Below, piece by piece: positions 33,205-44,101 of a DNA stretch of 64,000 nucleotides (within the stretch, counting starts at the first letter, position 1; each line of letters begins with the position of its first letter). Location: positions 76,690,683-76,754,682 of the forward strand of contig NC_050096.1 in the NCBI RefSeq assembly GCF_902167145.1, given 5' to 3'. A program made the translations under genes and the position numbers. Under the pieces are notes generated by a model. It searched no databases. It saw only the letters and a list, made by a program, of their open reading frames with translations, and was not told where the DNA came from. Origin of the DNA: Zea mays. Taxonomy: Eukaryota; Streptophyta; Magnoliopsida; Poales; Poaceae.

Positions 33205-33746
33205 TATAGATGGTCAAATGGGCTGCCCGGTACGGCACTGGTACTAGCACTATTAAGCACGATATTATTAGACACGATACTATTAGTAATCGTATCGTGT
33301 CATATTGTGCCGGCACTAATACCGAACCAGCGGCTCAGGCACTATACTATAGTGCCTAATCGTGTCGTGATGACACTATTTCATTTTGAAAGCTCAAAAA
33401 CTATAGAAGATATTTAAGATTATATATTTAATTTTAAAACTTTAATATTTATACTATTATAAAGTGAATTCATTATGTTTAAAATCATAACAAATAACAA
33501 TTTACAATCACATGCACATATCGCAATCACATCTATATACCACTGGTTGGTCTAAGTCGTATCTACTGTGCTGGTCAATTAATAGTGGCGTGCTCGTGCC
33601 AGCCCATTGTACCTGGGTGGCGGCCCAAGCACGGCACTAGACCCATGTCGTGTCGGCACTGACACTATATGAATTGTACATGTGCCGTGCTGAAACACTA
33701 CGGGTGCTTAGTGCAGCCCATTTAGTGGCCCATTTGACCATCTATA
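33205..33746. mobile_element. 542 bp hAT-like non-autonomous inverted-repeat element
   Basis: Ends in inverted repeats TATAGATGGTCAAATGGGC / GCCC(..)CCATTTGACCATCTATA. The interior has the degenerate CGGCACGGCACTAGGCACG-type words typical of grass hAT MITEs, and a nested inverted repeat (CACGATACTATTAG TAATCGTATCGTG). No ORF. I could not confirm an 8 bp target duplication; flanks are CGCACAAC and CACGCAGC. Confidence 0.6.
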
Positions 33747-34613
33747 CACGCAGCCACAACATGCGTTGGAGAAGGGAAGATGCGATATATAGAGCACGTT
33801 TGGTTGCCTACATTTGCACGTCCTTGCATCGCGGGATGCTGGTAACTGCTGTTTGGTAGCTATGAGTCAAGCTTTGCGCGTGCGAGCTCTGTGTTTGATT
33901 GCCTGCAAGTAGATTTAGACCCAGGCTCGCATGATCCTCAAAGCATCATGTGCCAGGCTCTCCAGATACGAGCAGATTGGGACAGACCCAAAGAGGCCCG
34001 AGTGAGGGCCCAGGCCCCCACTCAATTTTTTGTAACAAGTAGAGCCTAAATTTATACATGAGGTCCCCTGGTCAGCCCAATTTAAATGCCCCCACTCATA
34101 TAGCCTAACTAGTTTTAAGGACCATACAATCAGGTAGATGCGGTACCCACAAGCCACAAGCCGCATGGCTGATGGCCCATATCCAATTTGCATACAGATA
34201 GAAACAAGTATGTCGTTCGGTCGTCTGCTTGTACAACGTCTTTTCATCTTCACGGAGCTAGAAACCAAGAGTTGGCGGCGAGCGGAGAGATGTTGGGTCG
34301 CTATCAAGAAGAAATTATCCAATCCAAGGGCCAAGGCTCCAAGCGAGAAGCGACCAAGCGTCCAAGCCACAACACAACTTGCTGATTTGATCGGTCTCAG
34401 ACTACAACAAGCAAAGTAGCAACGCGCTAACAAGTAGCAAGGTAAGTAGGTAACTAGACATTTTTTAATTTGTATATGGAGTTCCTAGACATTTTACAGT
34501 TAGTAGTACATGGGGTTGTTAGACATTTTATACTTTATTTAATCATAGTTGATTCTAGTCTGTTCCAATTATTTTATAGGCTAGACATGGAAATATTTTT
34601 TAGATGAAAATCA
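33747..34613 (+). other. Unassigned sequence, possibly 5' end and leader of the TTF/hAT-type gene
   Basis: No coding motif. Around 34000 the sequence GGCCCAGGCCCCCACTCAATTTTTTGT looks like a transposon terminus, but its partner is not visible. A GGTAAGTAG donor-like site at 34440-34448 and a pyrimidine-rich AG near 34591 could bound a leader intron before the ORF at 34614. Confidence 0.35.
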
Positions 34614-35374
34614 GTGACATCAGAGCCTGATAATGGCGGAAGCTCAGGTGGAGGTGGAGCTGCTGCACCTACACCTGTTCTTGCAGCGAGGCCATATAAA
34701 CACAACTCTTCGGTGCTAGAACTAATTGATTTGGATGAGCTACCTAGGGATCCAGCAAAAAGGAAGAGAATGTGTGACTACCACCCCAATCAGCAAAATG
34801 AAATAAGAAGAAAGTATTTACTATGGGGGCCTTATTAACCTCACACTTATGATTTTCCTTTCAGGATTATTGCGGGCAAGAGGCGTCGATTCAATCCAGA
34901 TTGGTTTGGCCAGTATGCTAATTGGTTGGAATATAGCGAGAAGGAGGAGAAAGCATACTGCTTGTGTTGCTACCTGTTTACGGATAAAAATATTGACACC
35001 CATCATGGCCATGTGGCATTTGTGGTACTAGGATGGAACTATTGGAAGAACAGTGACAGATTAGCACTTCATGTAGGTGATCGCACAAATTTTCACAACA
35101 AGGCTCTCAAGGATTGTGAGGATCTTTTGAAAGAAAATCAGCCAATCACTGCTGCTATGAAAAAGCAAAGTCAGCTTGAGAAGAATGAGAACTCTATTCG
35201 GTTAAATGCTGCCATTGATGTTTGTAGATTTTTGTTACACCAGGGGCAAGCTTTTCGAGGCCATGATGAATCCAAGGAATCTGGAAACAAAGGTAATGAT
35301 CTAGAATTGATGGAATATACTTCCAAGCATAATAGTGTTATTGCTAAAGCATTCAAATTTGCTCCACTTAATAA
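34614..35374 (+). pseudogene. TTF-zinc-finger / hAT-type transposase-like gene, 5' fragment
   Basis: Reads in one frame from a Gly-rich N-terminus (EPDNGGSSGGGGAAAP) through LIDLDELPRDPAKR and YHPNQQNEIRRKYLLWGPY. After one TAA at 34836-34838, where relatives have Gln, it continues with FNPDWFGQYANWLEYSEKE, YCLCCYLFTD, HVGDRTNFHNKALKDCEDL and FLLHQGQAFRGHDESKES. This is the TTF-type zinc finger followed by the start of the DUF4371 region of the zinc-finger-MYM-1-like/hAT-derived family. The Cys pair and following His pattern are visible. Sirevirus B inserts at 35375; the rest, including the C-terminal hAT dimerisation region, should lie beyond the right window edge. Confidence 0.8.
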
Positions 35375-36569
35375 TGAGAGCACCTAGAGGGGGGTGAATA
35401 GGCGATCCTGTATAATCAAACACTAAATAGCCACAAACTTGGTTATTAAAGTGTTAGCACGACTAAGTAGCTTTGAAGCGAGTTCTTGTTAACAAAATAA
35501 TCACAGAGAAAGCAACATAAGAGACACGTGATTTTTATCTCGTTGTTCGGCCAAGTAACACTTGCCTACTTCCACGTTGTGGCGTTCCAATGGACGAGGG
35601 TTGCACTCAATCCCTTTCAAGTGATCCGATGATCAACTTGAATACCACGGTCTTTTCCTTTAGAGTGTTTTCCCGTTTTGTGAGGAATCTCCACAATTTG
35701 AAGCCTCTCGCCCTTACAAAGTTATGATCACAAAGAAAGCACAAGAGTAAAGATGGGAGAGCAACACACACAAGACTCAAATCCACAACACAACCATGCA
35801 CACAAGCCAAGACTTGAGCTCGAAACACAACACAGGGAGTTCGCAACTCAAACCGATCTCAAATCACTAACATAGCAAATCAAATGCGTATAGAAGGAGT
35901 CTGTGAGTCTTAGAATGTTTCTTGTAAGCTTTTTGTTCTGCTCCATGTGCCTAGGGGTCCCTTTTATAGCCCCAAGGCAGCTAGGAGCCATTGGAGATCA
36001 ATTTGGAAGGTCATCCTTACCTTCTGTCGAGTGGTGCACCGGACTGTCCAGTGCACCACCGGACAACCACTGTTCATGTCCGGTGCACGATCTCCTTCCA
36101 TATCGGGCGCATCTGACCGTTGCTCATCAGGGCTGGTTAGCGCACCGGACAGTCCGGTGCACCCAGCCGACCATTGGCCGCTGACACCGTTGGCTCACCA
36201 GACAGTCCGGTGAATTATATCCACGTCGCCTTTTCCGTTTCCCGAGAGCAGTCGATTCACCATCGACTCGCCTGGGGCACCGGACACTGTCCGGTGCACC
36301 ACCGAACAGTCTGGTGTGCCAGGCCCGAGCTGGTGTTGGCTGACCTTTGCCAACTTTTCTCCAATTCGAATCTTCTTTTCTTGGCACTGTTTCTAGCACT
36401 TAGATAACCATGTTAGTGCACAAAAACAATTCACTAAGTCTAGAAACATACCTTGTTCTTGGTTTCACACTTCTCATTCATTTTGCATATAAGAACTCAC
36501 TCAATATGTGTTGGACATCTAATCACCAAAATACTTATTGAAATGGCCCAAGTGCACATTTCTCTTTCA
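35375..36569 (-). repeat. 3' LTR of Sirevirus B
   Basis: 1195 bp. On the minus strand TGAAAGAGAAATGTGC...TAGGTGCTCTCA. It matches 62845-64000 with more differences than the LTR pair of Sirevirus C, fitting its older position in the nest. TATA box (CTATAAAAG, minus) at about 35962-35969. Confidence 0.93.
36025..36320 (-). repeat. GTCCGGTG palindrome array in Sirevirus B 3' LTR
   Basis: About seven copies or half-copies of CACCGGACAGTCCGGTG with variable spacing. Fewer perfect copies than the B 5' LTR. Confidence 0.8.
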
Positions 36570-37392
36570 ATCTCCCCCTTTTTGGTGATTTATGCCAACA
36601 CATCAAAAAGCAAACAAGAGAAGTGCAACATCAATGCAATTGAAGACCAAATTGCTTTTTCTTATGATTTGGCATATTTGGATCACTCTTTGCCACACTT
36701 GGTTTGTTTTTGAAAATCAAATTATTTTTCCTATCTCTAAGTCAACCACACTTGATTGGGCAAATGGAGAGATATCCCAAGAGTAAAATTTATCAAGAGC
36801 CAAAAACTCCCCCTTTTTCCCATAATTAAAATTCTCCCCCATAAGAGACCAAATTTTGCAATAAGAGTATTTTGGACAAATTTCAAATTCTAACTCTACT
36901 ATTTTCAAAATTCTCAAGTGGTTGGCTGATCCATTTGCTTTGGCCTTAATTTCTCCCCCTTTGGCATTAAGCACCAAAACGAGATTATTTTTGGCCCTCT
37001 AACCCCATTGCCTCACCAAAAATGTCAATTAAGAGCAAAAGGCAATGAGAGCATAAGTATGAACTTGGAATTAAATACACTAATACCGGAGTGCAGTGGA
37101 AGTCTTTGCGTCGTCCAAGTTCAGTTTCCCTTTCAATGTACCTTTGAGACTACATCATGTGTACTTAACCAAACATGTTAGTCTCAAGGGGTCAAGTTGT
37201 AGCACATCTCCCCCTAAATATGTGCACCATTTGCATATGGACTTGTGAGGTTCGGGGAGGACTTGTACAACTTGAGCACCATAAATATACAACGAATAAT
37301 GTAAATGCTCAGAGTAACATGATCAAAGGCATAGAACACATGTATGCTATAGATCAATCCAAGTTGCATGAATCAAAGACATTTAGCTCACT
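36570..37392 (-). other. Sirevirus B pol-LTR spacer with repeated polypurine tracts
   Basis: No env-like ORF. CTCCCCC tracts (purine on the minus strand) at about 36571, 36807, 36831, 36951 and 37207. The one at 36571 abuts the LTR and is the likely active tract. Confidence 0.78.
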
Positions 37393-38112
37393 TCACGACC
37401 TGCAAAAAGTTTTCTCATCCAACGGCTTGGTGAAGATATCGGCTAGCTGGTTCTCGGTGTTAATATGATAAATATCGATATCTCCCTTTTGCTGGTGATC
37501 CCTTAGGAAGTGATGCCGGATGTCTATGTTCTTAGTGTGGCTGTGTTCAACAGGATTATCCGCCAAGCGGATTGCACTCTCATTGTCACATAGGAGTGGG
37601 ACTGTGCTCAGATTGTAGCCAAAGTCCCTGAGGGTTTGCCTCATCCAAAGTAGTTGTGTGCAACACTGTCCTACGACAACATACTCGGCCTCAGCGGTGG
37701 ATAGGGCAACAAATGTCTGTTTCTTGGAACTCCAGGACACCAGGGACCTTCCTAGAAATTGGCACGTCCCTGATGTACTCTTCCTATCAACCTTGCTCCC
37801 GGCATAATCGGAGTCTGTGTATCCAATTAACTCAAAGGTAGACCCCTGTGGATACCAGATCCCGAAGCAAGGCGTAGCAACTAAATATCGAAGAATTCGC
37901 TTAACGGCCACAAGGTGACATTCCTTGGGGTCGGATTGATATCTAGCACACATGCATACACTAAGCATAATGTCTGGTCTACTAGCACAAAGATAAAGTA
38001 ATGAACCTATCATGGACCGGTATGCCTTTTGATCAACGGACTTACCTCCTTTGTTGAGGTCGACATGCCCGTTGGTTCCCATTGGTGTCTTCGCGGTCTT
38101 GGCTTCCTTCAT
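37393..38112 (-). pseudogene. Sirevirus B RNase H
   Basis: 239 codons with [56 protein letters not shown] and [14 protein letters not shown]. The family C-terminus ([13 protein letters not shown]) is replaced by a short wrong-frame CRS. The catalytic acids are present. It is out of frame with the RT segment upstream: the stretch 38113-38262 carries YVDD-region and GFQVKQL motifs in shifted frames, with a deletion relative to Sirevirus C. Confidence 0.87.
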
Positions 38113-38262
38113 CCCAAACCTCTTGAGAAGATCCTGAGTGTACTTTGTTTGGGAGATGAAGGTGCCGTTTGAGTTGCTTCACTTGGAACCCAGACATTTT
38201 GAACTTTTGTGTCATCACCCTGCTAAACTCTTCACAACACTTTTGATTAGTAGAACCAAATA

Positions 38263-38836
38263 TTATGTCATCGACATAAATTTGGCAAACAAAGAGATCA
38301 CCATTGCATGTCTTTGTGAAAAGAGTAGGATCGGCTTCACAACCTTGAAAGCGTTCGAAATAAGTAAATCTCTAAGGTATTCATACCATGCTCTTGGGGC
38401 TTGCTTAAGTCCATAGAGCGCCTTAGAGAGCTTATATACATGGTCGGTATACCTGTCATCCTCAAAGTCAGGGGGTTGTTCCACGTATACCTCCTCCTTA
38501 ATTGGCCCGTTGAGGAAAGCGCTCTTTACGTCCATTTGAAATAGCCTAAAAGAATTGTGAGCAGCATAGGCTAATAATAATCGAATTGACTCTAGCCTAG
38601 CCATAGGAGCAAAAGTCTCCTCAAAATCCAAACCTACGACTTGGGCATAACCTTTTGCCACAAGTCGAGCCTTGTTTCTCGTCACCACTCCGTGCTCGTC
38701 TTGCTTGTTGCGGAACACCCACTTGGTTCCCACAACGTTTTGCTTTGGACGTGGCACTAGGCTCCAGACTTCATTCCTTTTGAAGTTGTTGAGCTCTTCC
38801 AGCATGGCCAACACCCAGTCCGAATCCTGCAAGGCC
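38263..38836 (-). pseudogene. Sirevirus B reverse transcriptase, N-terminal two thirds
   Basis: Open frame from [16 protein letters not shown] through [36 protein letters not shown] and [16 protein letters not shown], then a frameshift at FKVVKPIL (family pattern [11 protein letters not shown]). It begins at the insertion site of the Angela-like element; the upstream polyprotein resumes at 46645 after the duplicated TCTTC. Confidence 0.87.
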
Positions 38837-38841
38837 TCTTC
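38837..38841. repeat. Target-site duplication TCTTC (left) of Angela-like copy 2
   Basis: Matches 46640-46644. The flanking Sirevirus pol reads continuously when the insert and one TCTTC are ignored. Confidence 0.93.
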
Positions 38842-40114
38842 TGTAGGATTACGGGGATGCTACACTAGCGCAAAACAAAATTTTCAACCCCATAATACCA
38901 AGAACTACTGCGGTTATAGGTCATGGAATTACCACTAGACGCGCAGAGCAGCGGAAGACGTCTCGATGTAGACGAACGCGTCGAGCAGTGCCGTGCAGTC
39001 GCCGGCGTCCTTCACGTCCTCGCACGGTTCGTCCAAGTGCTCCAGATGCAGCACCTCCGAGGTATCCACACGTACAGGGAGGAAGCGCCGCGTACCGAAC
39101 TGCTAGGTTCGCGACGGTGGCTTGGCGAGGGCTAGAGGCGAGCGGCGGCTGCTGGTTTGCAGGTGGCGAATTAGGTTATCTCCTAAACGCGCCCCCGCCC
39201 CTCATTATATAGGCGTTATGGTGGGCTTCTAACGCCGAGGCCCATCATTAACCCTAAAGCCCAGTCTAATTTCGGATCTAATCCGAATTAGGCTTCCTTC
39301 CCCTTAAGTGTGTGACCCTATAGGTTCACGTACAAATAGACATAGCCCGAGTATTCTTACTTGGTCCAATAATTGACAGCGGCCTCTAGCAAGACATGTC
39401 AACTCCTATGTGTACGTAAAGATCATATCAGACGAACCATTGCGACATTACGTACATGCTGTTCCCTTTGTCTCACGATATTTGGTCTGGCTCTAAGCTG
39501 ACCTCTCTTTCTCGATACTGTGAATTGGAATCCTTTCAATGGTTAACTCTTAACCCTAGCACGGCCATGCATTTCTTGATCCAATCACTCGAGGGGCCCA
39601 GAGATATCTCTCTCACAAAGAGAGGGACAAATTCCATCTTGACTGACCATGCCTCAAAGCATGCTTCCTGACAAACCCAAAACTACCTTTATAACTACCC
39701 AGTTACGGGATAGCGTTTGATAGTCCCTAAGTAAGTCAATTCACATCTTGAGAACATGCGACAATCTCAGGTCTAAGGATACAGTATTCATGTTGCAAGA
39801 AGAGAACTATATTACAATATCTCACGTTGGGTCGGTCCAGCCTCATGTCATACATGCACCCACATTATTAGTTTAACATCTCCATGTTCATGACTTGTGA
39901 AATGTAGTCATCAACTAATACATATGCTAGTCATCGACTCTGACTAGGGACATCATTTAGAATAACCATATAAGTAAAGAATCTCACAAACAATTCACAT
40001 AATTACTAATCAATACAAGGTGCCTTCCATGGATATTCAATTAAGCAATATATATATCATGGATACAAAGAAATATGCTCATCTCTATGATTATCTCTAG
40101 GGCATATTTCTAAC
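38842..40114 (-). repeat. 3' LTR of Angela-like copy 2
   Basis: 1273 bp, with termini TGTTAGAAATATGCCC and ATCCTACA on the minus strand. Adjacent polypurine tract AAGTGGGAGAC at 40115-40126. Confidence 0.96.
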
Positions 40115-40135
40115 AGTCTCCCACTTGCACTAGAG

Positions 40136-43100
40136 TTAATCTAGAAGATATCTAATACCCATAGATCTCACGTGTGCCTCATGCTTAGGTTGTGGAAGAG
40201 GTTTTGTCAAAGGATCAGCAACATTCAAATCCGTATGTATTTTGCATATCTTTATCTCACCCCGCCTAATGAATTCCCGTATGAGGTGAAACTTCCGCAG
40301 TACGTGTTTGTTTTTCTGGTGGTTCCTTGGCTCCTTAGCTTGCGCAATAGCCCCATTGTTGTCACAGTAGAGGTTCAATGGGCTAGATGCATTAGGAAAC
40401 ACACCAAGCTCAATGAGGAACTTTCTTATCCAAACACCTTCCTTCACAGATTCAGAAGCTGCAATGTACTCGGCTTCTGTTGTAGAATCAGTCACAGTCT
40501 CCTGTTTGGAACTCTTCCAACTAACAGCACCACCATTTATTGTGAACACAAAACCTGATTGCGATTTTAACTCGTCTGGGTCAGTTTGGAAGCTAGCATC
40601 GGTGTAACCAGTTACAACGAGCTCCTCCTTACCCCCATATACCAGGAACATATCTTTAGTCCTTCTTAAGTACTTAAGAATGCCTTTTACCGCTGTCGAG
40701 TGATCCTCACCTGGATCAGCCTGGTATCTACTCGTAGCACTTATAGCGTATGAAACATCTGGGCGTGTACTTATCATGGCATACATGATTGAACCAATTG
40801 CTGAGGCGTATGGTACCTTACTCATGCGCTCCCGCTCATTAGCCGTTGCAGGACATTGCATCTGGCTAAGGTGTTTACCATGTGACATAGGTATGAACCC
40901 TTTCTTGGACTGTTCCATGTTGAACCGTTTCAAAATCTTGTCAATGTACGTATCTTGACTTAATCCTATAAGCCTCTTCGACCTATCTCTATAGATCCTT
41001 ATGCCCAAAATATATGCTGCTTCCCCTAAGTCCTTCATAGAAAAACTCTTTTTCAGTGAAGCCTTGACGGACTCCAGTATAGGAATGTCATTCCCAATCA
41101 ATAATATGTCATCCACATACAAGATCAGAAATACAACAGCGCTCCCACTTTCCTTCTTGTAAACACAAGCTTCTTCTTCATTCTGATGAAAACCAAGCCC
41201 TTTGATCACTTCATCAAAACGAATGTTCCAACTCCGAGATGCTTGCTTCAACCCATAAATGGATTTCTGAAGTTTGCATATCTTTCCAGCATTGATCGGA
41301 TCGACAAAACCCTCGGGCTGTATCATATACACGTCCTCATCTAGGTTTCCATTAAGGAAAGCTGTTTTGACATCCATCTGCCAAATCTCATAATCGAAAT
41401 ATGCGGCAATAGCTAGAATGATCCGAATAGATTTAAGCATCGCTACTGGCGAGAATGTCTCGTCATAGTCAACTCCTTGAACTTGTCGAAAACCCTTTGC
41501 AACAAGTCGAGCCTTATAGATGTGAACATTTCCATCCATGTCTTTCTTCTTCTTATAGATCCATTTGCATTCTATAGGTCTAACACCATCAGGCGGGTCA
41601 ACCAAGTTCCAAACTTGATTTTCTCCCATGAAATCTATCTCGGATCTCATGGCGACATGCCATTTCTCGGAATCTGGGTCCATCATCGCTTCTGAATATG
41701 TTGCAGGTTCGTCGTTGTCTAACAACAACACTTCCCCATTGCCCAACAATAGCACTTCTCCTCGTGCCTCGCGAAGCCTTGCTGACCTTCGTGGTTGTGG
41801 TGGTGTTTCTCTTGCCATAGACGTCTCAACTTGTTCTGCTACATTAGCATCACTTGTTGAATCTTGTCCCACTGGCTCATCCTGAACTTCTTCAAGATAC
41901 ACCTTTTGTTTACTTTTCTCTCTTTTGAGAAACTCTTTCTCTAAGAACACACCGTTCCGGGCGACAAACACTTTTCCCTCTGACCGGTGGTAAAAGTAAT
42001 ATCCTAGAGTTTCCTTTGGATATCCCACGAACATGCACTTGTCCGATTTTGGAGTGAGTTTATCCGACTGTAGTCGCTTGACGTAAACCTCACAACCCCA
42101 AATCTTCAGAAAAGACAAACTGGGAGTCTTCCCAGTCCACATCTCATATGGTGTCTTAACTACGGACTTAGACGGTACCCTATTTAGTGTGAAAGCTGCT
42201 GTTTCTAGAGCGTATCCCCAAAACGACAAAGGTAGGTCCGACTGGCTCATCATTGATCGAACCATATCCAATAAAGTCCGATTACGTCGCTCAGACATGC
42301 CATTCCTCTGAGGCGTTCCAGGCGGCATAAGCCTTGGAACAATTCCACAACTCTTTAGATGATTGCTAAACTCATGACTCAAATATTCACCACCACGATC
42401 TGATCGCAGTGCTTTAATTTTCTTGCCACGCTGATTTTCTACTTCATTCTGAAACTCTTTGAACTTTTCTAAGGATTCAGACTTGTGTTTCATTAAGTAG
42501 ACATACCCATATCTACTAAAATCATCAGTGAAGGTTATGAAGTATTGGAATCCTCCCCTAGCTGTCGTACTCATTGGTCCGCACACATCAGTATGTATGA
42601 GTTCCAATAAATCTAATGTCCTCTCCGGTAAACCCGTGAAAGGCGCCTTGGTCATCTTACCAAGTAAGCAAGCTTCACATGTCTCGTATGATTCAAAATC
42701 AAACGAAGTTAAAAGCCCATCAGAATGAAGCTTCTTCATGCGATTCTCACTTATATGACCCAAACGACAGTGCCACGTGTAGGTAGGACTTAAATCATTA
42801 GGCCGAGGCCTTTTAGCACTAATATTACAGATAGGTGCATCATCAAGATTTAAAATGAATAACCCATTCATAATGGATGCAAAAGCCACAAACATGCCAT
42901 TCTTAGAGATCACACAACCATTGTTTTCACTCGCAAATGAATAACCATCCTTCATCAAACATGAAGGAGACATAATGTTTCGACTCATACTAGGAACTAG
43001 ATAACAATTATTTAACTCCAAAATAAATCCTGATGGGAGGTGGAGTTGCATCGTCCCGACGGTCAACGCAGCAACTCTTGCATTATTGCCTACCCGGAAA

Positions 43101-44101
43101 TCAACTTCTCCTCTTTTCACGCTTCTACTTCTTATCATTCCCTGCATCGAATTGCAAATATGGGCAACCGATCCGGTATCAAATACCCAAGAATTAATAT
43201 AAGAATCAGCAAGAAAAATTTCTGTAATGTGAATAGCAAGTGTACCTGCTGCGGCTGTACCCTTACCGCCGCGATCCTTAATAGAGGCCAAGTACTGCTT
43301 GCAATTCCTTTTCCAGTGACCAAGTTCTTTGCAATAAAAGCACTCTGCATCTGCAGCTGGTCCAGCCTTGGGCTTTTGATTTGGCTTGGATACTGTATCC
43401 TTTGCCTTGCCCTTCTTATTTTGAGTTTTACCCTTCTTCTTAAAGTTGGGTTTGTTTTGGACAGCCATCACATGGCCGCTGCTGCCAGCGCTTTTCTTTA
43501 TGTCCCCCTCTGCAGTTTTTAGCATGCCACATAGTTCATTGAGGCCCCTCTCCGCCCCATGCATATGGTAGTTCGTGATGAAGTTTCCATAGCTGGGCGG
43601 AAGAGATGCCAAAATGAAGTCAGTGGCCAACTCTTGGCTTATTGGGAAGTCTAGCTTCTCCAACCTCTGACTGTAACCAACCATTTTGATTACGTGTGGC
43701 CCAACTGCTGCGCCTTCTGCTAGCTTGCATTCCAGAAAGGCTTTGGACACATTGAACCTTTCAGTCCTAGCCTGAGTCTGGAACATATCCTTGAGCGCCA
43801 CGATCATATCGTGTACCTCATGGTTTGTCTCAAACTGCATCTGCAGCTCAGGCTCCATGCAAGCAAGCATTAGGCAACTCACTTCAAGATTAGTATCCAT
43901 TGCTTTCTTGTAAGCGGTTTTAGCTGCAGCAGTTGCATTTTCACCAGGATCCTCTGGTAGTGGGGTGTCTAGAACGTCTTCCTTTTTTTCAGCCCTGAGA
44001 ACAATTCTCAGGTTACGGATCCAATCCGTATAGTTTGTTCCATTTAACTTATCCTTTTCAAGAATTGATCGCAAAGTAAATGTTGGTGTGCTAGGTGCCA
44101 T
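40136..44101 (-). CDS. gag-pol: Intact copia gag-pol polyprotein (Angela/Tork-like)
   Basis: Single 1321-codon frame from MAPSTPTFTLRSILEKDK to RSMGIRYLLD. Residues 1-250 are GAG; the zinc knuckle has C254, C257, H262 and C267; the protease motif DTG starts at D308. Next come the GAG-pre-integrase HHCC region (about 440-490), the integrase core with IHTDVCGP, SDRGGEY and SERRNRTL, RT from about 830 with YVDD at 995-998, and RNase H with GYTDASF, STTEAEY and YCDNNGA to the end. It makes the particle, cleaves itself, copies the RNA and inserts the cDNA. Length and order are typical of copia, with no stop or frameshift. Sequence alone cannot show that it is expressed or mobile. Confidence 0.95.
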   Translation of the reverse strand: MAPSTPTFTLRSILEKDKLNGTNYTDWIRNLRIVLRAEKKEDVLDTPLPEDPGENATAAAKTAYKKAMDTNLEVSCLMLACMEPELQMQFETNHEVHDMIVALKDMFQTQARTERFNVSKAFLECKLAEGAAVGPHVIKMVGYSQRLEKLDFPISQELATDFILASLPPSYGNFITNYHMHGAERGLNELCGMLKTAEGDIKKSAGSSGHVMAVQNKPNFKKKGKTQNKKGKAKDTVSKPNQKPKAGPAADAECFYCKELGHWKRNCKQYLASIKDRGGKGTAAAGTLAIHITEIFLADSYINSWVFDTGSVAHICNSMQGMIRSRSVKRGEVDFRVGNNARVAALTVGTMQLHLPSGFILELNNCYLVPSMSRNIMSPSCLMKDGYSFASENNGCVISKNGMFVAFASIMNGLFILNLDDAPICNISAKRPRPNDLSPTYTWHCRLGHISENRMKKLHSDGLLTSFDFESYETCEACLLGKMTKAPFTGLPERTLDLLELIHTDVCGPMSTTARGGFQYFITFTDDFSRYGYVYLMKHKSESLEKFKEFQNEVENQRGKKIKALRSDRGGEYLSHEFSNHLKSCGIVPRLMPPGTPQRNGMSERRNRTLLDMVRSMMSQSDLPLSFWGYALETAAFTLNRVPSKSVVKTPYEMWTGKTPSLSFLKIWGCEVYVKRLQSDKLTPKSDKCMFVGYPKETLGYYFYHRSEGKVFVARNGVFLEKEFLKREKSKQKVYLEEVQDEPVGQDSTSDANVAEQVETSMARETPPQPRRSARLREARGEVLLLGNGEVLLLDNDEPATYSEAMMDPDSEKWHVAMRSEIDFMGENQVWNLVDPPDGVRPIECKWIYKKKKDMDGNVHIYKARLVAKGFRQVQGVDYDETFSPVAMLKSIRIILAIAAYFDYEIWQMDVKTAFLNGNLDEDVYMIQPEGFVDPINAGKICKLQKSIYGLKQASRSWNIRFDEVIKGLGFHQNEEEACVYKKESGSAVVFLILYVDDILLIGNDIPILESVKASLKKSFSMKDLGEAAYILGIRIYRDRSKRLIGLSQDTYIDKILKRFNMEQSKKGFIPMSHGKHLSQMQCPATANERERMSKVPYASAIGSIMYAMISTRPDVSYAISATSRYQADPGEDHSTAVKGILKYLRRTKDMFLVYGGKEELVVTGYTDASFQTDPDELKSQSGFVFTINGGAVSWKSSKQETVTDSTTEAEYIAASESVKEGVWIRKFLIELGVFPNASSPLNLYCDNNGAIAQAKEPRNHQKNKHVLRKFHLIREFIRRGEIKICKIHTDLNVADPLTKPLPQPKHEAHVRSMGIRYLLD

